Below, one piece after another: positions 35,511 to 44,099 of a stretch of 64,000 bases of DNA. The DNA comes from Carboxylicivirga caseinilyticus. Lineage in GTDB: Bacteria > Bacteroidota > Bacteroidia > Bacteroidales > Marinilabiliaceae. The first letter of the stretch is position 1. Every line of letters starts with the position of its first letter. A program made the position numbers and the translations under genes. The notes beneath the pieces are model-generated. The model was given only the letters and a program-made list of their open reading frames with translations, was not told where the DNA came from and ran no database searches. The stretch lies in the NCBI GenBank assembly GCA_025499705.1, contig JAFMVE010000007.1, positions 62,001-126,000 on the forward strand. The letters are read 5' to 3'.

Positions 35511-36494
35511 TTACTCAGGCCACTCAAAATCGTCTTTATCCATACGGAAAAAGCGAGCTGCATTGTTAAATAAAATATCACGTTTTTGATCTTCGGATAG
35601 GTATTGAGCATGCTCAATTACTCCCATTGAAGTTTCGAATAAACGAGGCCACATCATAAAATCGGTTCCGTACATAATCCGTTTTCCGAATCCGGCCTGT
35701 ACTAATCGTTTAATATAAGCATGAACTTCATCCAAAGGATAGCTCCAGATCATTCCTGAAATATCAACATATACATAAGCATTGGCTCCCATTAATGCGA
35801 TCATATGATCGGCCATAGGATAACCGGCATGCATCACCCATATTTTTAACTTGGGATGACGTGCCAATAAATCTTCCAATAAAAAAGGATCACCTAAAGA
35901 AGCTCTGTATTTGGGCTGTGTAAGATTGGCCATGCCGTTTCCTCCTGTTCCCATATGGATACCTGCAGGAATATTTAATTCTTCAGCAACTGCAAAATAA
36001 GGATCTAGGGTCATATCGCTTGGCGACATCCCCTGGTATTGAGGAGCCACCTCAGCCATTACCTTATAAAATCCGCCTTCCAATGAATCACGAAACTGCT
36101 CAACGGTCAGTGTTCCCGGGCTTATTCCTGGAATAATTCTTCCTTTTGGAGCCGCATCAGCCCAATTGTGCAGTACCTCAGCATCACCAAACGCAATCAT
36201 TGTCATGTTAAAATCCTTAATGCGTTTGATAACTTCATCCTGCATGTGCTGGTCATTTTTAGCCGGCGGAAGTGGATCAACACAATCCTGGTTCATAAAG
36301 AACGGGGCCTGCTCGTTAGGATCAGCACCTGGCATATCAGACAAGAACCAGGGACACATCGATGACAACCAGGCCGGATTGACTTTCATGGTGTGCACAT
36401 GGACATCAAAAACAGGTTGCTTCGTTACTTTTTCCTGAGCAAAAGCACTTCCAGCTATGCAGCAGATTAATAATAGATTTAAGATTTTTTTCAT
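35511..36494 (-). CDS. Exported amidohydrolase (Amidohydro_2 family)
   Basis: 327-residue metal-dependent hydrolase with signal peptide (ends GSAFAQ). The TIM-barrel metal motif is FDVHVHT (30-35); later histidines are in GIHMGTG and VMHAGYPM, and the catalytic aspartate is in MYGTDFMMW. The family includes aromatic-acid decarboxylases such as gamma-resorcylate and 5-carboxyvanillate decarboxylase as well as lactonases and amidases. Periplasmic location is unusual for the decarboxylases. Among feruloyl-esterase-like genes, action on a released aromatic acid or lactone is an attractive but unproven idea. Confidence 0.85.
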   Translation of the reverse strand: MKKILNLLLICCIAGSAFAQEKVTKQPVFDVHVHTMKVNPAWLSSMCPWFLSDMPGADPNEQAPFFMNQDCVDPLPPAKNDQHMQDEVIKRIKDFNMTMIAFGDAEVLHNWADAAPKGRIIPGISPGTLTVEQFRDSLEGGFYKVMAEVAPQYQGMSPSDMTLDPYFAVAEELNIPAGIHMGTGGNGMANLTQPKYRASLGDPFLLEDLLARHPKLKIWVMHAGYPMADHMIALMGANAYVYVDISGMIWSYPLDEVHAYIKRLVQAGFGKRIMYGTDFMMWPRLFETSMGVIEHAQYLSEDQKRDILFNNAARFFRMDKDDFEWPE

Positions 36495-36540
36495 ATAAAA
36501 GATTTTATGGATTCTATATTTTATAAATAACGATCATGTG

Positions 36541-37680
36541 CTAATGCTTAAACAACAATGGCGCCAGCTCCAATAAGTTATGTCTCCATGTAATAAAGGT
36601 ATGGCCTGCAGGATAGCTATTGGATTGATATTTAATTCCGTACTTATCAAACAAAGCTTTTGTATTCTCACCATTCTGAAAAGCAATATCAGATTTACCA
36701 CCCATCGCTACCCAGAATAACTTTAATTGATTGATGGCCGGATTCTTCAACTGATCTGCATACTTCTCTTCCAGAAGTTTAATGCTATCCGGGAAAAAAC
36801 CCGTACTTAAAGGCAATACATACCCGAACTGCTCGGGATAAAAAATAGCCATATTCAAAGCCTGCAAACCGCCCATCGACAAACCGGCATAGGCTCTGAA
36901 TTCAGGTGTTGTCTTCACATTATAGTTTGATTCAATGTAAGGAAGCAGATCTTTAAAAAAGTAGTTATAGTAAGGATCCTGATCAACACCAGGCCCACTA
37001 AAGAAACCAGCACCCGGATTACCAAAGGGCATCACCACCACCATTGGCACCATCTTTCCTTCGGTTAGGAGGTTATCCAGAATAAAATTTGCTTTTCCGG
37101 CTGTAGCCCATGAGGCATCGTTATCACCACCACCATGCTGCAGATACAAAACAGGCAACGCTTCTTTCATGGTCTCGTAACCCGGAGGTGTATACACATG
37201 AACTCGACTCATCTGACCAATACACTTCGCTTGAAACCATACTTTTTCAAGACGTCCGTGAGGCACTTCCTTGATGGCCTGATACTCAGCTTCAGCACCT
37301 GGCACTTCCACCAGGTTAGAAAAGCCATTGGCACCTTCCTTCACCTGTGAATTTTTCGGATCAATGACCTTTAGCCCGTCCACAATAAAATCGTAGGAAT
37401 ATAAATCGGGTTGAACTGCTTCAGACGTAACAGACCATACACCTAGCTCATCTTTAGTCATATTTAAAGGCATCCAGTTTTTCAAAAAATCACCGGAAAC
37501 TTTCACTTCAGATGCTTTGGGTGCATATATACTAAAGGTAATCTGCTTTTCGCCCGAGATACTGATAGAATGCAATGTGTCGCCGGGTGATGGTTTATAA
37601 CCCGAAAACTGCCCATAGGAGGATGCTGATAACTGCACGATTACAGCTGACAACATCAATATTCGGAATGTGTATTTCAT
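36541..37680 (-). CDS. CBM48-CE1 esterase
   Basis: 379-residue exported esterase. The signal peptide ends SSYGQ. A CBM48/E-set domain (about 35-130; ITFSIYAPKASEVKVSGDF, YSYDFIVDGLKVIDPKN) leads into a CE1 domain with Ser268 in AGLSMGGLQ, the aspartate in MGGKSDIAF and the histidine in AGHTFITWR. GHT is preceded by Ala rather than the Gly of its paralogues. It starts 46 bp from the amidohydrolase gene and 9 bp from the next esterase gene, so it belongs to one operon. Related to but not a copy of the esterases at 31822 and 42795. Confidence 0.92.
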   Translation of the reverse strand: MKYTFRILMLSAVIVQLSASSYGQFSGYKPSPGDTLHSISISGEKQITFSIYAPKASEVKVSGDFLKNWMPLNMTKDELGVWSVTSEAVQPDLYSYDFIVDGLKVIDPKNSQVKEGANGFSNLVEVPGAEAEYQAIKEVPHGRLEKVWFQAKCIGQMSRVHVYTPPGYETMKEALPVLYLQHGGGDNDASWATAGKANFILDNLLTEGKMVPMVVVMPFGNPGAGFFSGPGVDQDPYYNYFFKDLLPYIESNYNVKTTPEFRAYAGLSMGGLQALNMAIFYPEQFGYVLPLSTGFFPDSIKLLEEKYADQLKNPAINQLKLFWVAMGGKSDIAFQNGENTKALFDKYGIKYQSNSYPAGHTFITWRHNLLELAPLLFKH

Positions 37681-37689
37681 GATTGTGTT

Positions 37690-38544
37690 TTATTGACGAA
37701 AAACATTAGACACGAAAGGCAATGCGATATACAAAGCCGAATGCCAGTACTCCCAAGTGTGGCCACCATCGCGCACTCTAAACTGCATTGGAATTTTTGC
37801 TTCGTTCATGGCCATTGCAAATTCCAGGTTGGCTTTGAAGGTAAAATCATCATCACCACAATCCACAAACCAATCCACAGTTTTCATGGCATCAACAGAT
37901 GACTGATCAGCATTTTGAATCAGCTTCACGCAATTATTATCTTCGACCAGTTGATGTATCTTTTTCTGCACCGGATCATTAAAATCAATCCAGAATAAAT
38001 TATCATGTCGGTAAACATACGAACTCATGGCATAAGCAGCACAAAATTTATCAGGATGATGAGCAGCATATACAATGGTTCCTCCACCCCCCATTGACAG
38101 TCCGGCCACAGCACGATTCGCTTTGTCAGTTTTAGCTCTGTAAGTCGCTTCGATGTGAGGAATCAACTCTTCGAAAAAGTAATCTTCGTAACGCCAGTCC
38201 GGATTATTGAAATAGTTCATAAAGGTTTTACCGGCTTCAGGACAAACAATAATCATCTCTACCGCTTCGTTTGATGCAATCAACTGATTGGCCACATCAC
38301 CCACATGACCTCTTCCCGGCCAGTCTTTATGACTACCTCCACCTCCGTGAAGTAGATACAAAACCGGATACTGCTTGTCGGTATTGGTTTCGTAGTTTGG
38401 AGGCAGATAAATGGAGTACTCACGTTCTTCATTCAAAATTTTACTGGGCATGGTTTTGTATTCAACTTTACCAAAACCCGGCCATTGAGCAAAAACCAGT
38501 GTTGTGAAAACACTTAAAAAACCTAACGTTAAAATCTTACGCAT
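37690..38544 (-). CDS. Single-domain CE1 esterase A of a tandem pair
   Basis: 284-residue exported CE1 esterase without the CBM48 domain: signal peptide (LVFAQ), YSIYLPPNYE, oxyanion LLHGGGGSH, catalytic Ser150 in AGLSMGGGGT, aspartate in WFVDCGDDDF and histidine in DGGHTWEYWHSALY. It is highly similar in layout to the gene upstream (38585-39448), with the same motifs, spacing and C-terminus, so the pair arose by tandem duplication. Candidate feruloyl or acetyl esterase in the periplasm. Confidence 0.92.
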   Translation of the reverse strand: MRKILTLGFLSVFTTLVFAQWPGFGKVEYKTMPSKILNEEREYSIYLPPNYETNTDKQYPVLYLLHGGGGSHKDWPGRGHVGDVANQLIASNEAVEMIIVCPEAGKTFMNYFNNPDWRYEDYFFEELIPHIEATYRAKTDKANRAVAGLSMGGGGTIVYAAHHPDKFCAAYAMSSYVYRHDNLFWIDFNDPVQKKIHQLVEDNNCVKLIQNADQSSVDAMKTVDWFVDCGDDDFTFKANLEFAMAMNEAKIPMQFRVRDGGHTWEYWHSALYIALPFVSNVFRQ

Positions 38545-38584
38545 AATATTTTTTTTAAAAGCTAAAAGCCATTAGCTGATAGCT

Positions 38585-39448
38585 TTATTCATTAAACCCT
38601 TTTGATACAAATGGAAGAATATTGTATAAAGCAGAATGCCAGTATTCCCACTCATGACCGCCATCTCGAACTCTTAACTGACAAGGGATTTGAGCTTTTC
38701 GCATTGCCTGATAAAAAGAAATATTTACATCAAACAAGAAATCATCATCGCCACAATCAACAAACCAACGAACTGTTTTCAGATTTGCTTTTGTAGCATC
38801 ATCAGCATTTTCGATAAAACGCACACAGTGGTTGGCAATAACCGTGCGATTCAATTCAGCGAACTTTTCATCCTGAGCCGGAAGACCACCACCTTCTTCA
38901 ATACCCATTAGCGCACTTAAGGCATAAGCAGAAGAGAACATATCAGGATGTTTTTGAGCGTAAACAGTGGTTCCGCCACCGCCCATTGATAAACCTGCAA
39001 TGGCACGATCCTGCTTATCTCCAATAATTCGGTATTTACTTTCAATTGCTGGTAAAAACTCAGTAAAAAAGAAAGTTTCGTAAGACCAGCCTTTCATATC
39101 GAAATAACCATTCCATTCGCGACCTGCATCAGGTACAATAATAATCATCTCATCTGCTTCGTCGGCATCGATAATTCGGTTAGCCACATCCTGCAAATGA
39201 CCTCGCTGAATCCAGCCATTATTGTTATCAAATACACCATGCAATAAATACAATACCGGATAAGTACGTTCCTGATCAACACTATAACTCTTTGGAAGAT
39301 ATACTGAATATTGACGATAAACATTTAGCACCTCGCTTTTAATGCTGTCTATTGATGCTTTTCCTTGTGGGGGCATTCCCGGGAATTGAGCATAAGTACT
39401 ACCGGCTAATAATAATGTGATAAAAAATAAGCCTGCTTTTTTTAACAT
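38585..39448 (-). CDS. Single-domain CE1 esterase B of a tandem pair
   Basis: 287-residue paralogue of the enzyme at 37690-38544: signal peptide (GSTYAQ), YSVYLPKSYS, LLHGVFDNNNGW, Ser154 in AGLSMGGGGT, WFVDCGDDDF and DGGHEWEYWHSALY. The main difference near the active site is the oxyanion/cap loop (HGVFDNNN instead of HGGGGSH), and Glu instead of Thr after the catalytic GGH. The two copies may therefore differ in acyl or sugar preference. Gap of 40 bp to copy A. Confidence 0.92.
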   Translation of the reverse strand: MLKKAGLFFITLLLAGSTYAQFPGMPPQGKASIDSIKSEVLNVYRQYSVYLPKSYSVDQERTYPVLYLLHGVFDNNNGWIQRGHLQDVANRIIDADEADEMIIIVPDAGREWNGYFDMKGWSYETFFFTEFLPAIESKYRIIGDKQDRAIAGLSMGGGGTTVYAQKHPDMFSSAYALSALMGIEEGGGLPAQDEKFAELNRTVIANHCVRFIENADDATKANLKTVRWFVDCGDDDFLFDVNISFYQAMRKAQIPCQLRVRDGGHEWEYWHSALYNILPFVSKGFNE

Positions 39449-39490
39449 GATAAATTGATTTTGTTTTGTTACTAATTAATCGCTTGAAAA

Positions 39491-40348
39491 TTAATTACCG
39501 GGTGACACCTCACCTTTCAATCCTTTTTTAACATGTTCAGGATCATAAACAATGGTTGCCGTTTTATAGGTTGACATCATTGGTTTTGCAGCACCAATGA
39601 CTGGAATAATAAATGGATGTGGTTTAGGTTCGGGCTGAGTTCCTTTTCGAATCATAGCTGCTAATTGCGACATATCTTCGATATATGATTTATCAAAAGC
39701 CCGTTTAATATGAGGGTAGTGACCGCAATAAACCTTAGTTATACCATTGTTCATTAACTTATGCATTGTACGGCACGATTTCTCGTAAGTATGCATGGAA
39801 GAAAAGGGCCATAACTGGCACCACACCTGACCTGAGCCAAATGCATCTCCTGAGTAACAATTACCTGTTTGGTAATCCAGCAAAACAATGGATCCAGGAG
39901 TATGACCCGGCATGTGTTTCACTTCAATTTCTTTATTTCCAAGATCGAAAACATCGCCATCTTTCACATAATGAATGCGGCCTTTATAAGGTTCTCTTAA
40001 TCGATCTATCAGAACTTCATCTGCCTGATGAAAATAAATATCTTCAAAGTCGAAGATATTACCTGCATGGTCAACATGAATATGTGTTATAACGACATAC
40101 AGGGGTTTATCGGTAATTTTCTTAACTACCTCCTGAAGGTTGTGACAATCGGTACCAGTATCAATTAACATGGCTTTCTCATCACCTTCAATAATATACA
40201 TGGTGGTATTATCAACTGTCTCAATCACCCACATTTTATCTTCCAGTTGAGTGATGGTCAGTTCATCGTTTGCGAAAACTTGTTTTTGGGCTTTTATAGC
40301 CGAAGAATACATAAGAATAGCTATTAAAAGGGGAAGAAGTTTTCTCAT
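39491..40348 (-). CDS. Exported metallo-beta-lactamase-fold hydrolase
   Basis: 285 residues with a signal peptide (SSAIKAQ). The MBL zinc motif is THIHVDHAGN (His89, His91, Asp93, His94), with His149 in HMPGHTPGS, Asp168 in YSGDAFG and His210 in YCGHYP, so both metal sites are complete. It is not a classical beta-lactamase; the family includes lactonases, glyoxalase II and arylsulfatase-like hydrolases. Situated at the head of the five-gene run down to the amidohydrolase, directly after a terminator, it may process a lactone or ester product of the glycan. Exact substrate unknown. Confidence 0.86.
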   Translation of the reverse strand: MRKLLPLLIAILMYSSAIKAQKQVFANDELTITQLEDKMWVIETVDNTTMYIIEGDEKAMLIDTGTDCHNLQEVVKKITDKPLYVVITHIHVDHAGNIFDFEDIYFHQADEVLIDRLREPYKGRIHYVKDGDVFDLGNKEIEVKHMPGHTPGSIVLLDYQTGNCYSGDAFGSGQVWCQLWPFSSMHTYEKSCRTMHKLMNNGITKVYCGHYPHIKRAFDKSYIEDMSQLAAMIRKGTQPEPKPHPFIIPVIGAAKPMMSTYKTATIVYDPEHVKKGLKGEVSPGN

Positions 40349-40393
40349 TTAATGGGATTTGATCTGTTACTGATTTAATTAAAAACAGAGATG

Positions 40394-40421
40394 ATGCTGC
40401 ACATATTAAACTGTGCAGCAT
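40394..40421 (-). terminator. Terminator after the GH3 gene
   Basis: ATGCTGCACA (40394-40403) pairs perfectly with TGTGCAGCAT (40412-40421) across 8 nt. On the minus strand it is followed by a GTTTTTAATT tail 6-15 nt on, between the GH3 gene and the MBL gene. Confidence 0.8.
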
Positions 40422-40441
40422 TTCTCTATAAGGGTTTATTA

Positions 40442-42625
40442 CTAATTCACTTTAATTTTTTTCTTAAGCTGATTATCTGTTGCAGAGCTATTAACCTGTA
40501 GGATAAAATCACCCGGTTCAACTACCCAGCTTTTTGAGTCAACAGCGTAATAAGCAAAGCTGCTAACAGGAACTGTAATGCTTACCTCTTTTGATTCACC
40601 AGGTTGAAGCATTACTTTATCAAAGCCTTTCAACTCTTTTACTGGTCGCATAACTGATGACTTGGGATCTGAAACATACAATTGTGCAATTTCTGCACCT
40701 GCAACATTTCCTGTATTTGTTAGAGTGAAACTCACTTTCACTTCATCATCTTTTCCGTAAGCCTTCTTATCAGTCTGCATATTACTATATGCAAATGTGG
40801 TATAAGACAATCCAAAACCAAATGAGAACTGAGGTTTGATTTTCTTGGTATCAAACCAGCGGTAACCAACTAAAATACCTTCTTTGTATTCCTGAGTTTT
40901 GTTTACACCCGGATAAGATTCTTCTCCAAATGAATGAGCTGCATTGTCGTTAATGTTAATCGGGAAACTAAATGGTAACTTACCTGAAGGGTTAACATCG
41001 CCACTGATAACATCAGCAATGGCATTTCCGGCTTCGCTACCCAGGTACCAGGCTTGCATTACAGCATTTACATCCTTTAACCAAGGCATAGCAACTGCAT
41101 TTCCGCTAACCAACACTACACCTACACTTGAATTTACTTCTAAAACAGCCTTTAACAGTTTGTTTTGATTAAATGGTAAATCGTAACTGATACGATCTCC
41201 TCCTTCGCAATCCTGCTGGAAGTTTTTATTTAGTCCTCCAACAAACAAAACAATATCGGCTTTAGCAGCTGTTTCCACAGCATTCTGGAACAAGCTATCC
41301 TGATTCAATGGAGATTCAATCACTCTACCATAAGCTGACGGACCTGATGAATAACCCATCGCATGCAAAATAGTAGCATCTGCAAATCGGTTCTGAATAC
41401 CTGCCAATGGCGAGATTTCATATTTAGCTTTCAATTCTGAAGATCCACCTCCAATGGTCATTGGTTTGGTAGCATTCTCCCCAATTACAGCTATGGTAAG
41501 TCCTTTTGTTTCTTTTAACGGGAAGAAATTATTTTCATTTTTCAGTAAAACAATTCCTTCGGTTGCCACCTTGCGTGCCACATCAGAATGCTCCTGATTG
41601 TTCATCCTACCCAAAGGGCGATTCGGATTCATATTGGTACGCAACATTAATCGCAAAATTCTGCGAGCTTTATCGTTAACTACAGATTCAGGAATCTCAC
41701 CACTTTTAATTTTTTCGTAGAAAGGATTAGCCAGGTTATAATCGTGATAAGGAAAATTCATAGAAAAAGTCAACCCATTAGTAAAGGTTCCCATTTCAAT
41801 ATCCAAACCGTTCAGGGCTGCTTCCATTGTACTGTGTGTACTTCCCCAGTCACTTACAACCACACCATCAAAATTCCAATCACCTTTAAGGATGTCATTC
41901 ATTAAAACTTTGTTGTGTGTTGCAAACTGACCATTATATTGATTATATGCACCCATCAAAGACCATACGCCACCTTGCTGTACAGCCGCTTTAAATGCAG
42001 GCAAATAAATTTCATGTAAAGTACGATCGTCAGCTTTTACATCAATAACATGACGATCATGTTCCTGATTATTCAAAGCATAATGCTTTACACAAGCAGC
42101 AACTCCATTTTTTTGTACTCCTTTAATATATGGAACCACCATAATGGAAGCCAGGTATGGATCTTCTCCCATATATTCAAAATTCCGACCGTTATAAGGT
42201 GTACGATAAATATTTACACCAGGCCCAAGTAAAATATCTTTTTCACGATATCTGGCCTCTTCACCTAAAGCAAAACCATATTCGTATGATAATTCAGGAT
42301 TAAAACTGGCAGCCAATGCTGTAAGTGCCGGGAAAGCTGTAATAGAATCATTGGTCCATCCTGCATATCCCCAGTCGTTCCAATTAATTTCACCTCTTAC
42401 ACCATGAGGTCCGTCAGACATCCATATCTCAGGAATCCCTAATCGGGCAACTCCTGCTGTACTAAATTTCGATTGCGCATGGCAAAGGTCTACCTTCTCG
42501 CGTAATGTTAATTGATTGAGAATTTCATCAATTTTCTTTTCCATTTCCTGGTTCGACATTGATTGAGCACTTACTAATTGTGCTAAAAAAAACAATGCTA
42601 AAACCACACTAAAACTCTTATTCAT
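40442..42625 (-). CDS. Glycoside hydrolase family 3 beta-glycosidase
   Basis: 727-residue periplasmic GH3: signal peptide (AQLVSAQ), IWMSDGPHGVRGE, KHYALNNQEHDRH, nucleophile Asp259 in GVVVSDWGSTH, a sandwich domain with GGLNKNFQQDCEGGDRISYDLPF, and a fibronectin type III-like domain (TLTNTGNVAGAEIAQLYVSDP). The pattern resembles beta-glucosidases/xylosidases of PULs. It lies between the PUL operon terminators (42682-42785) and its own terminator at 40394, so it may be transcribed separately. Confidence 0.94.
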   Translation of the reverse strand: MNKSFSVVLALFFLAQLVSAQSMSNQEMEKKIDEILNQLTLREKVDLCHAQSKFSTAGVARLGIPEIWMSDGPHGVRGEINWNDWGYAGWTNDSITAFPALTALAASFNPELSYEYGFALGEEARYREKDILLGPGVNIYRTPYNGRNFEYMGEDPYLASIMVVPYIKGVQKNGVAACVKHYALNNQEHDRHVIDVKADDRTLHEIYLPAFKAAVQQGGVWSLMGAYNQYNGQFATHNKVLMNDILKGDWNFDGVVVSDWGSTHSTMEAALNGLDIEMGTFTNGLTFSMNFPYHDYNLANPFYEKIKSGEIPESVVNDKARRILRLMLRTNMNPNRPLGRMNNQEHSDVARKVATEGIVLLKNENNFFPLKETKGLTIAVIGENATKPMTIGGGSSELKAKYEISPLAGIQNRFADATILHAMGYSSGPSAYGRVIESPLNQDSLFQNAVETAAKADIVLFVGGLNKNFQQDCEGGDRISYDLPFNQNKLLKAVLEVNSSVGVVLVSGNAVAMPWLKDVNAVMQAWYLGSEAGNAIADVISGDVNPSGKLPFSFPININDNAAHSFGEESYPGVNKTQEYKEGILVGYRWFDTKKIKPQFSFGFGLSYTTFAYSNMQTDKKAYGKDDEVKVSFTLTNTGNVAGAEIAQLYVSDPKSSVMRPVKELKGFDKVMLQPGESKEVSITVPVSSFAYYAVDSKSWVVEPGDFILQVNSSATDNQLKKKIKVN

Positions 42626-42681
42626 AATGAAGTCGATTATTTATTTAAGTTTGTTTTATGTCAGGTTAAAAGGAATAAAAA

Positions 42682-42719
42682 AAGCATTAAATGTGCTCTA
42701 ACCAGAACATTAAATGCTT
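42682..42719 (-). terminator. Intrinsic terminator downstream of the susC operon
   Basis: Stem of 13 bp with one mismatch (arms 42682-42694 and 42707-42719, 12-nt loop), followed on the minus strand by a run of T. It closes the 51135-42795 operon. Confidence 0.82.
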
Positions 42720-42753
42720 CTTAAAACGTTTCTTAAGTTATTTGAAACAAGAA

Positions 42754-42785
42754 ATCGTTGATGGATGTATATATCCATCAACGAT
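42754..42785 (-). terminator. First hairpin after the last PUL esterase gene
   Basis: Perfect 13-bp stem ATCGTTGATGGAT (42754-42766) and ATCCATCAACGAT (42773-42785) with a 6-nt loop, 10 bp after the esterase stop; T-rich tail on the minus strand. Tandem with the terminator at 42682-42719. Confidence 0.78.
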
Positions 42786-42794
42786 CTTTATTAC

Positions 42795-43991
42795 TTATTT
42801 AAATAATTGTGGTACAAATTCCGAAAGATAATCACGCCAGTTAGTCCAGGTATGACCACCTTCTGATTCAACATAGGTATATTTCATACCCATTTCATCT
42901 AGTTTAGCTCTGTACTCTACACCTGATTTGTAAAGGAAATCAGTTTTTCCCATACCAATCCAGTAAAGTTTATAACCATTATCCATTTGCTTCTTTAATG
43001 TCTCATCGAAGTTTTCGTACACTACTGATTTAACCTGATCATTAGGTAAGATAGCAGCCGAGAACAAACCAACATAGTCGAATGTATTTGGATAATAACG
43101 AGAGATATGCAATGAATGGTATCCACCCATTGAAAGACCAGCAATAGCACGGTGAGCCTTATCTGCTTTAACTCTGTAATTATCCTCAACGAAAGAAATT
43201 ACATCTTTGAATGTTTCTTCGAATTTTCCATCCATAGTATGCTCCAACTGCATGCTAGGCTTGTACAAACCTTTTGGCGATTCACCTGGAGCAGCTTGTT
43301 GAGCAACGTTACCATTTGTCATTACAACAATCATTGGTTCTGCTTTACCCTGAGCAATCAGGTTATCCAAAATTTGAGAACTACGACCTAAAGCAATCCA
43401 AGCTTCTTCGTCACCACCCATACCGTGTAACAAATACAAAACAGGATATTTGGTTTTACCAGCTTCGTATCCCGGAGGAGTGTAGATAGTCATACGACGA
43501 GTTGTTTCATTTCCAGGTGAATTATACCAGCGACGAGAAACAGTTCCGTGAGGAACATCCTGTACACTGTACAAATCAGCTTTACCGCCACCAACAATAA
43601 ATACATCGGTAACAGAAGCAACGTCACGAATCATATAAACATTATTCGGATCCGTAGTTTTAAGTCCGTCAACAATAAAAGAGTAACTATACAAATCTGA
43701 AGCAAGGGGAGCTGAAGTAAATGACCAAACGCCATCACCACCTTTTGTCAATAAAGCCTTACCTGGCCCGTCGAATTCACCGAATGGAGTTTTCATTTTT
43801 TCTGTCGGTAAAAAGTCACCTGTGATATAAACTGTATCGGCCTGAGGAGCCATAAAACGGAAAGTCACAGTTTTATCATTATTAACTTCAGGAGATACAA
43901 TTGGAGCTCCACCCCAAAGTGCTTGTTGTGCATTTACACCAATTGCCATTAATAGAACAAGCAGTGTAGAAAGTGTTACTTTAATCTTCAT
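42795..43991 (-). CDS. CBM48-CE1 esterase of the susCD operon
   Basis: 398-residue exported esterase, closest in layout to that at 31822-32994. The signal peptide ends GVNAQ. The CBM48 domain (about 35-135; TFRFMAPQADTVYITGDFLP, YSFIVDGLKTTDPNN) precedes a CE1 domain with Ser287 in AGLSMGGYH, aspartate in GMGKTDFLY and histidine in EGGHTWTNWR. Last gene of the susC-susD operon, closed by two hairpins. Feruloyl or acetyl esterase by family; specificity unproven. Confidence 0.92.
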   Translation of the reverse strand: MKIKVTLSTLLVLLMAIGVNAQQALWGGAPIVSPEVNNDKTVTFRFMAPQADTVYITGDFLPTEKMKTPFGEFDGPGKALLTKGGDGVWSFTSAPLASDLYSYSFIVDGLKTTDPNNVYMIRDVASVTDVFIVGGGKADLYSVQDVPHGTVSRRWYNSPGNETTRRMTIYTPPGYEAGKTKYPVLYLLHGMGGDEEAWIALGRSSQILDNLIAQGKAEPMIVVMTNGNVAQQAAPGESPKGLYKPSMQLEHTMDGKFEETFKDVISFVEDNYRVKADKAHRAIAGLSMGGYHSLHISRYYPNTFDYVGLFSAAILPNDQVKSVVYENFDETLKKQMDNGYKLYWIGMGKTDFLYKSGVEYRAKLDEMGMKYTYVESEGGHTWTNWRDYLSEFVPQLFK

Positions 43992-44030
43992 TTTATTTGA
44001 ATTTAAATTAGTTACGTTAGGTCTCAGAGA

Positions 44031-44074
44031 GTGCCCTAAAAGTTTCTTGACTACAAGGTAAACTTTCAGGACAC
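44031..44074 (-). promoter_or_regulatory. Intercistronic stem-loop before the CBM48-CE1 gene
   Basis: 15-bp stem with two mismatches (44031-44045 and 44060-44074) and a 14-nt loop but no T tail on the minus strand. It may stabilise the upstream mRNA segment or attenuate transcription. Confidence 0.5.
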
Positions 44075-44099
44075 CTTAATCAATTTCTATTTAAATTAT

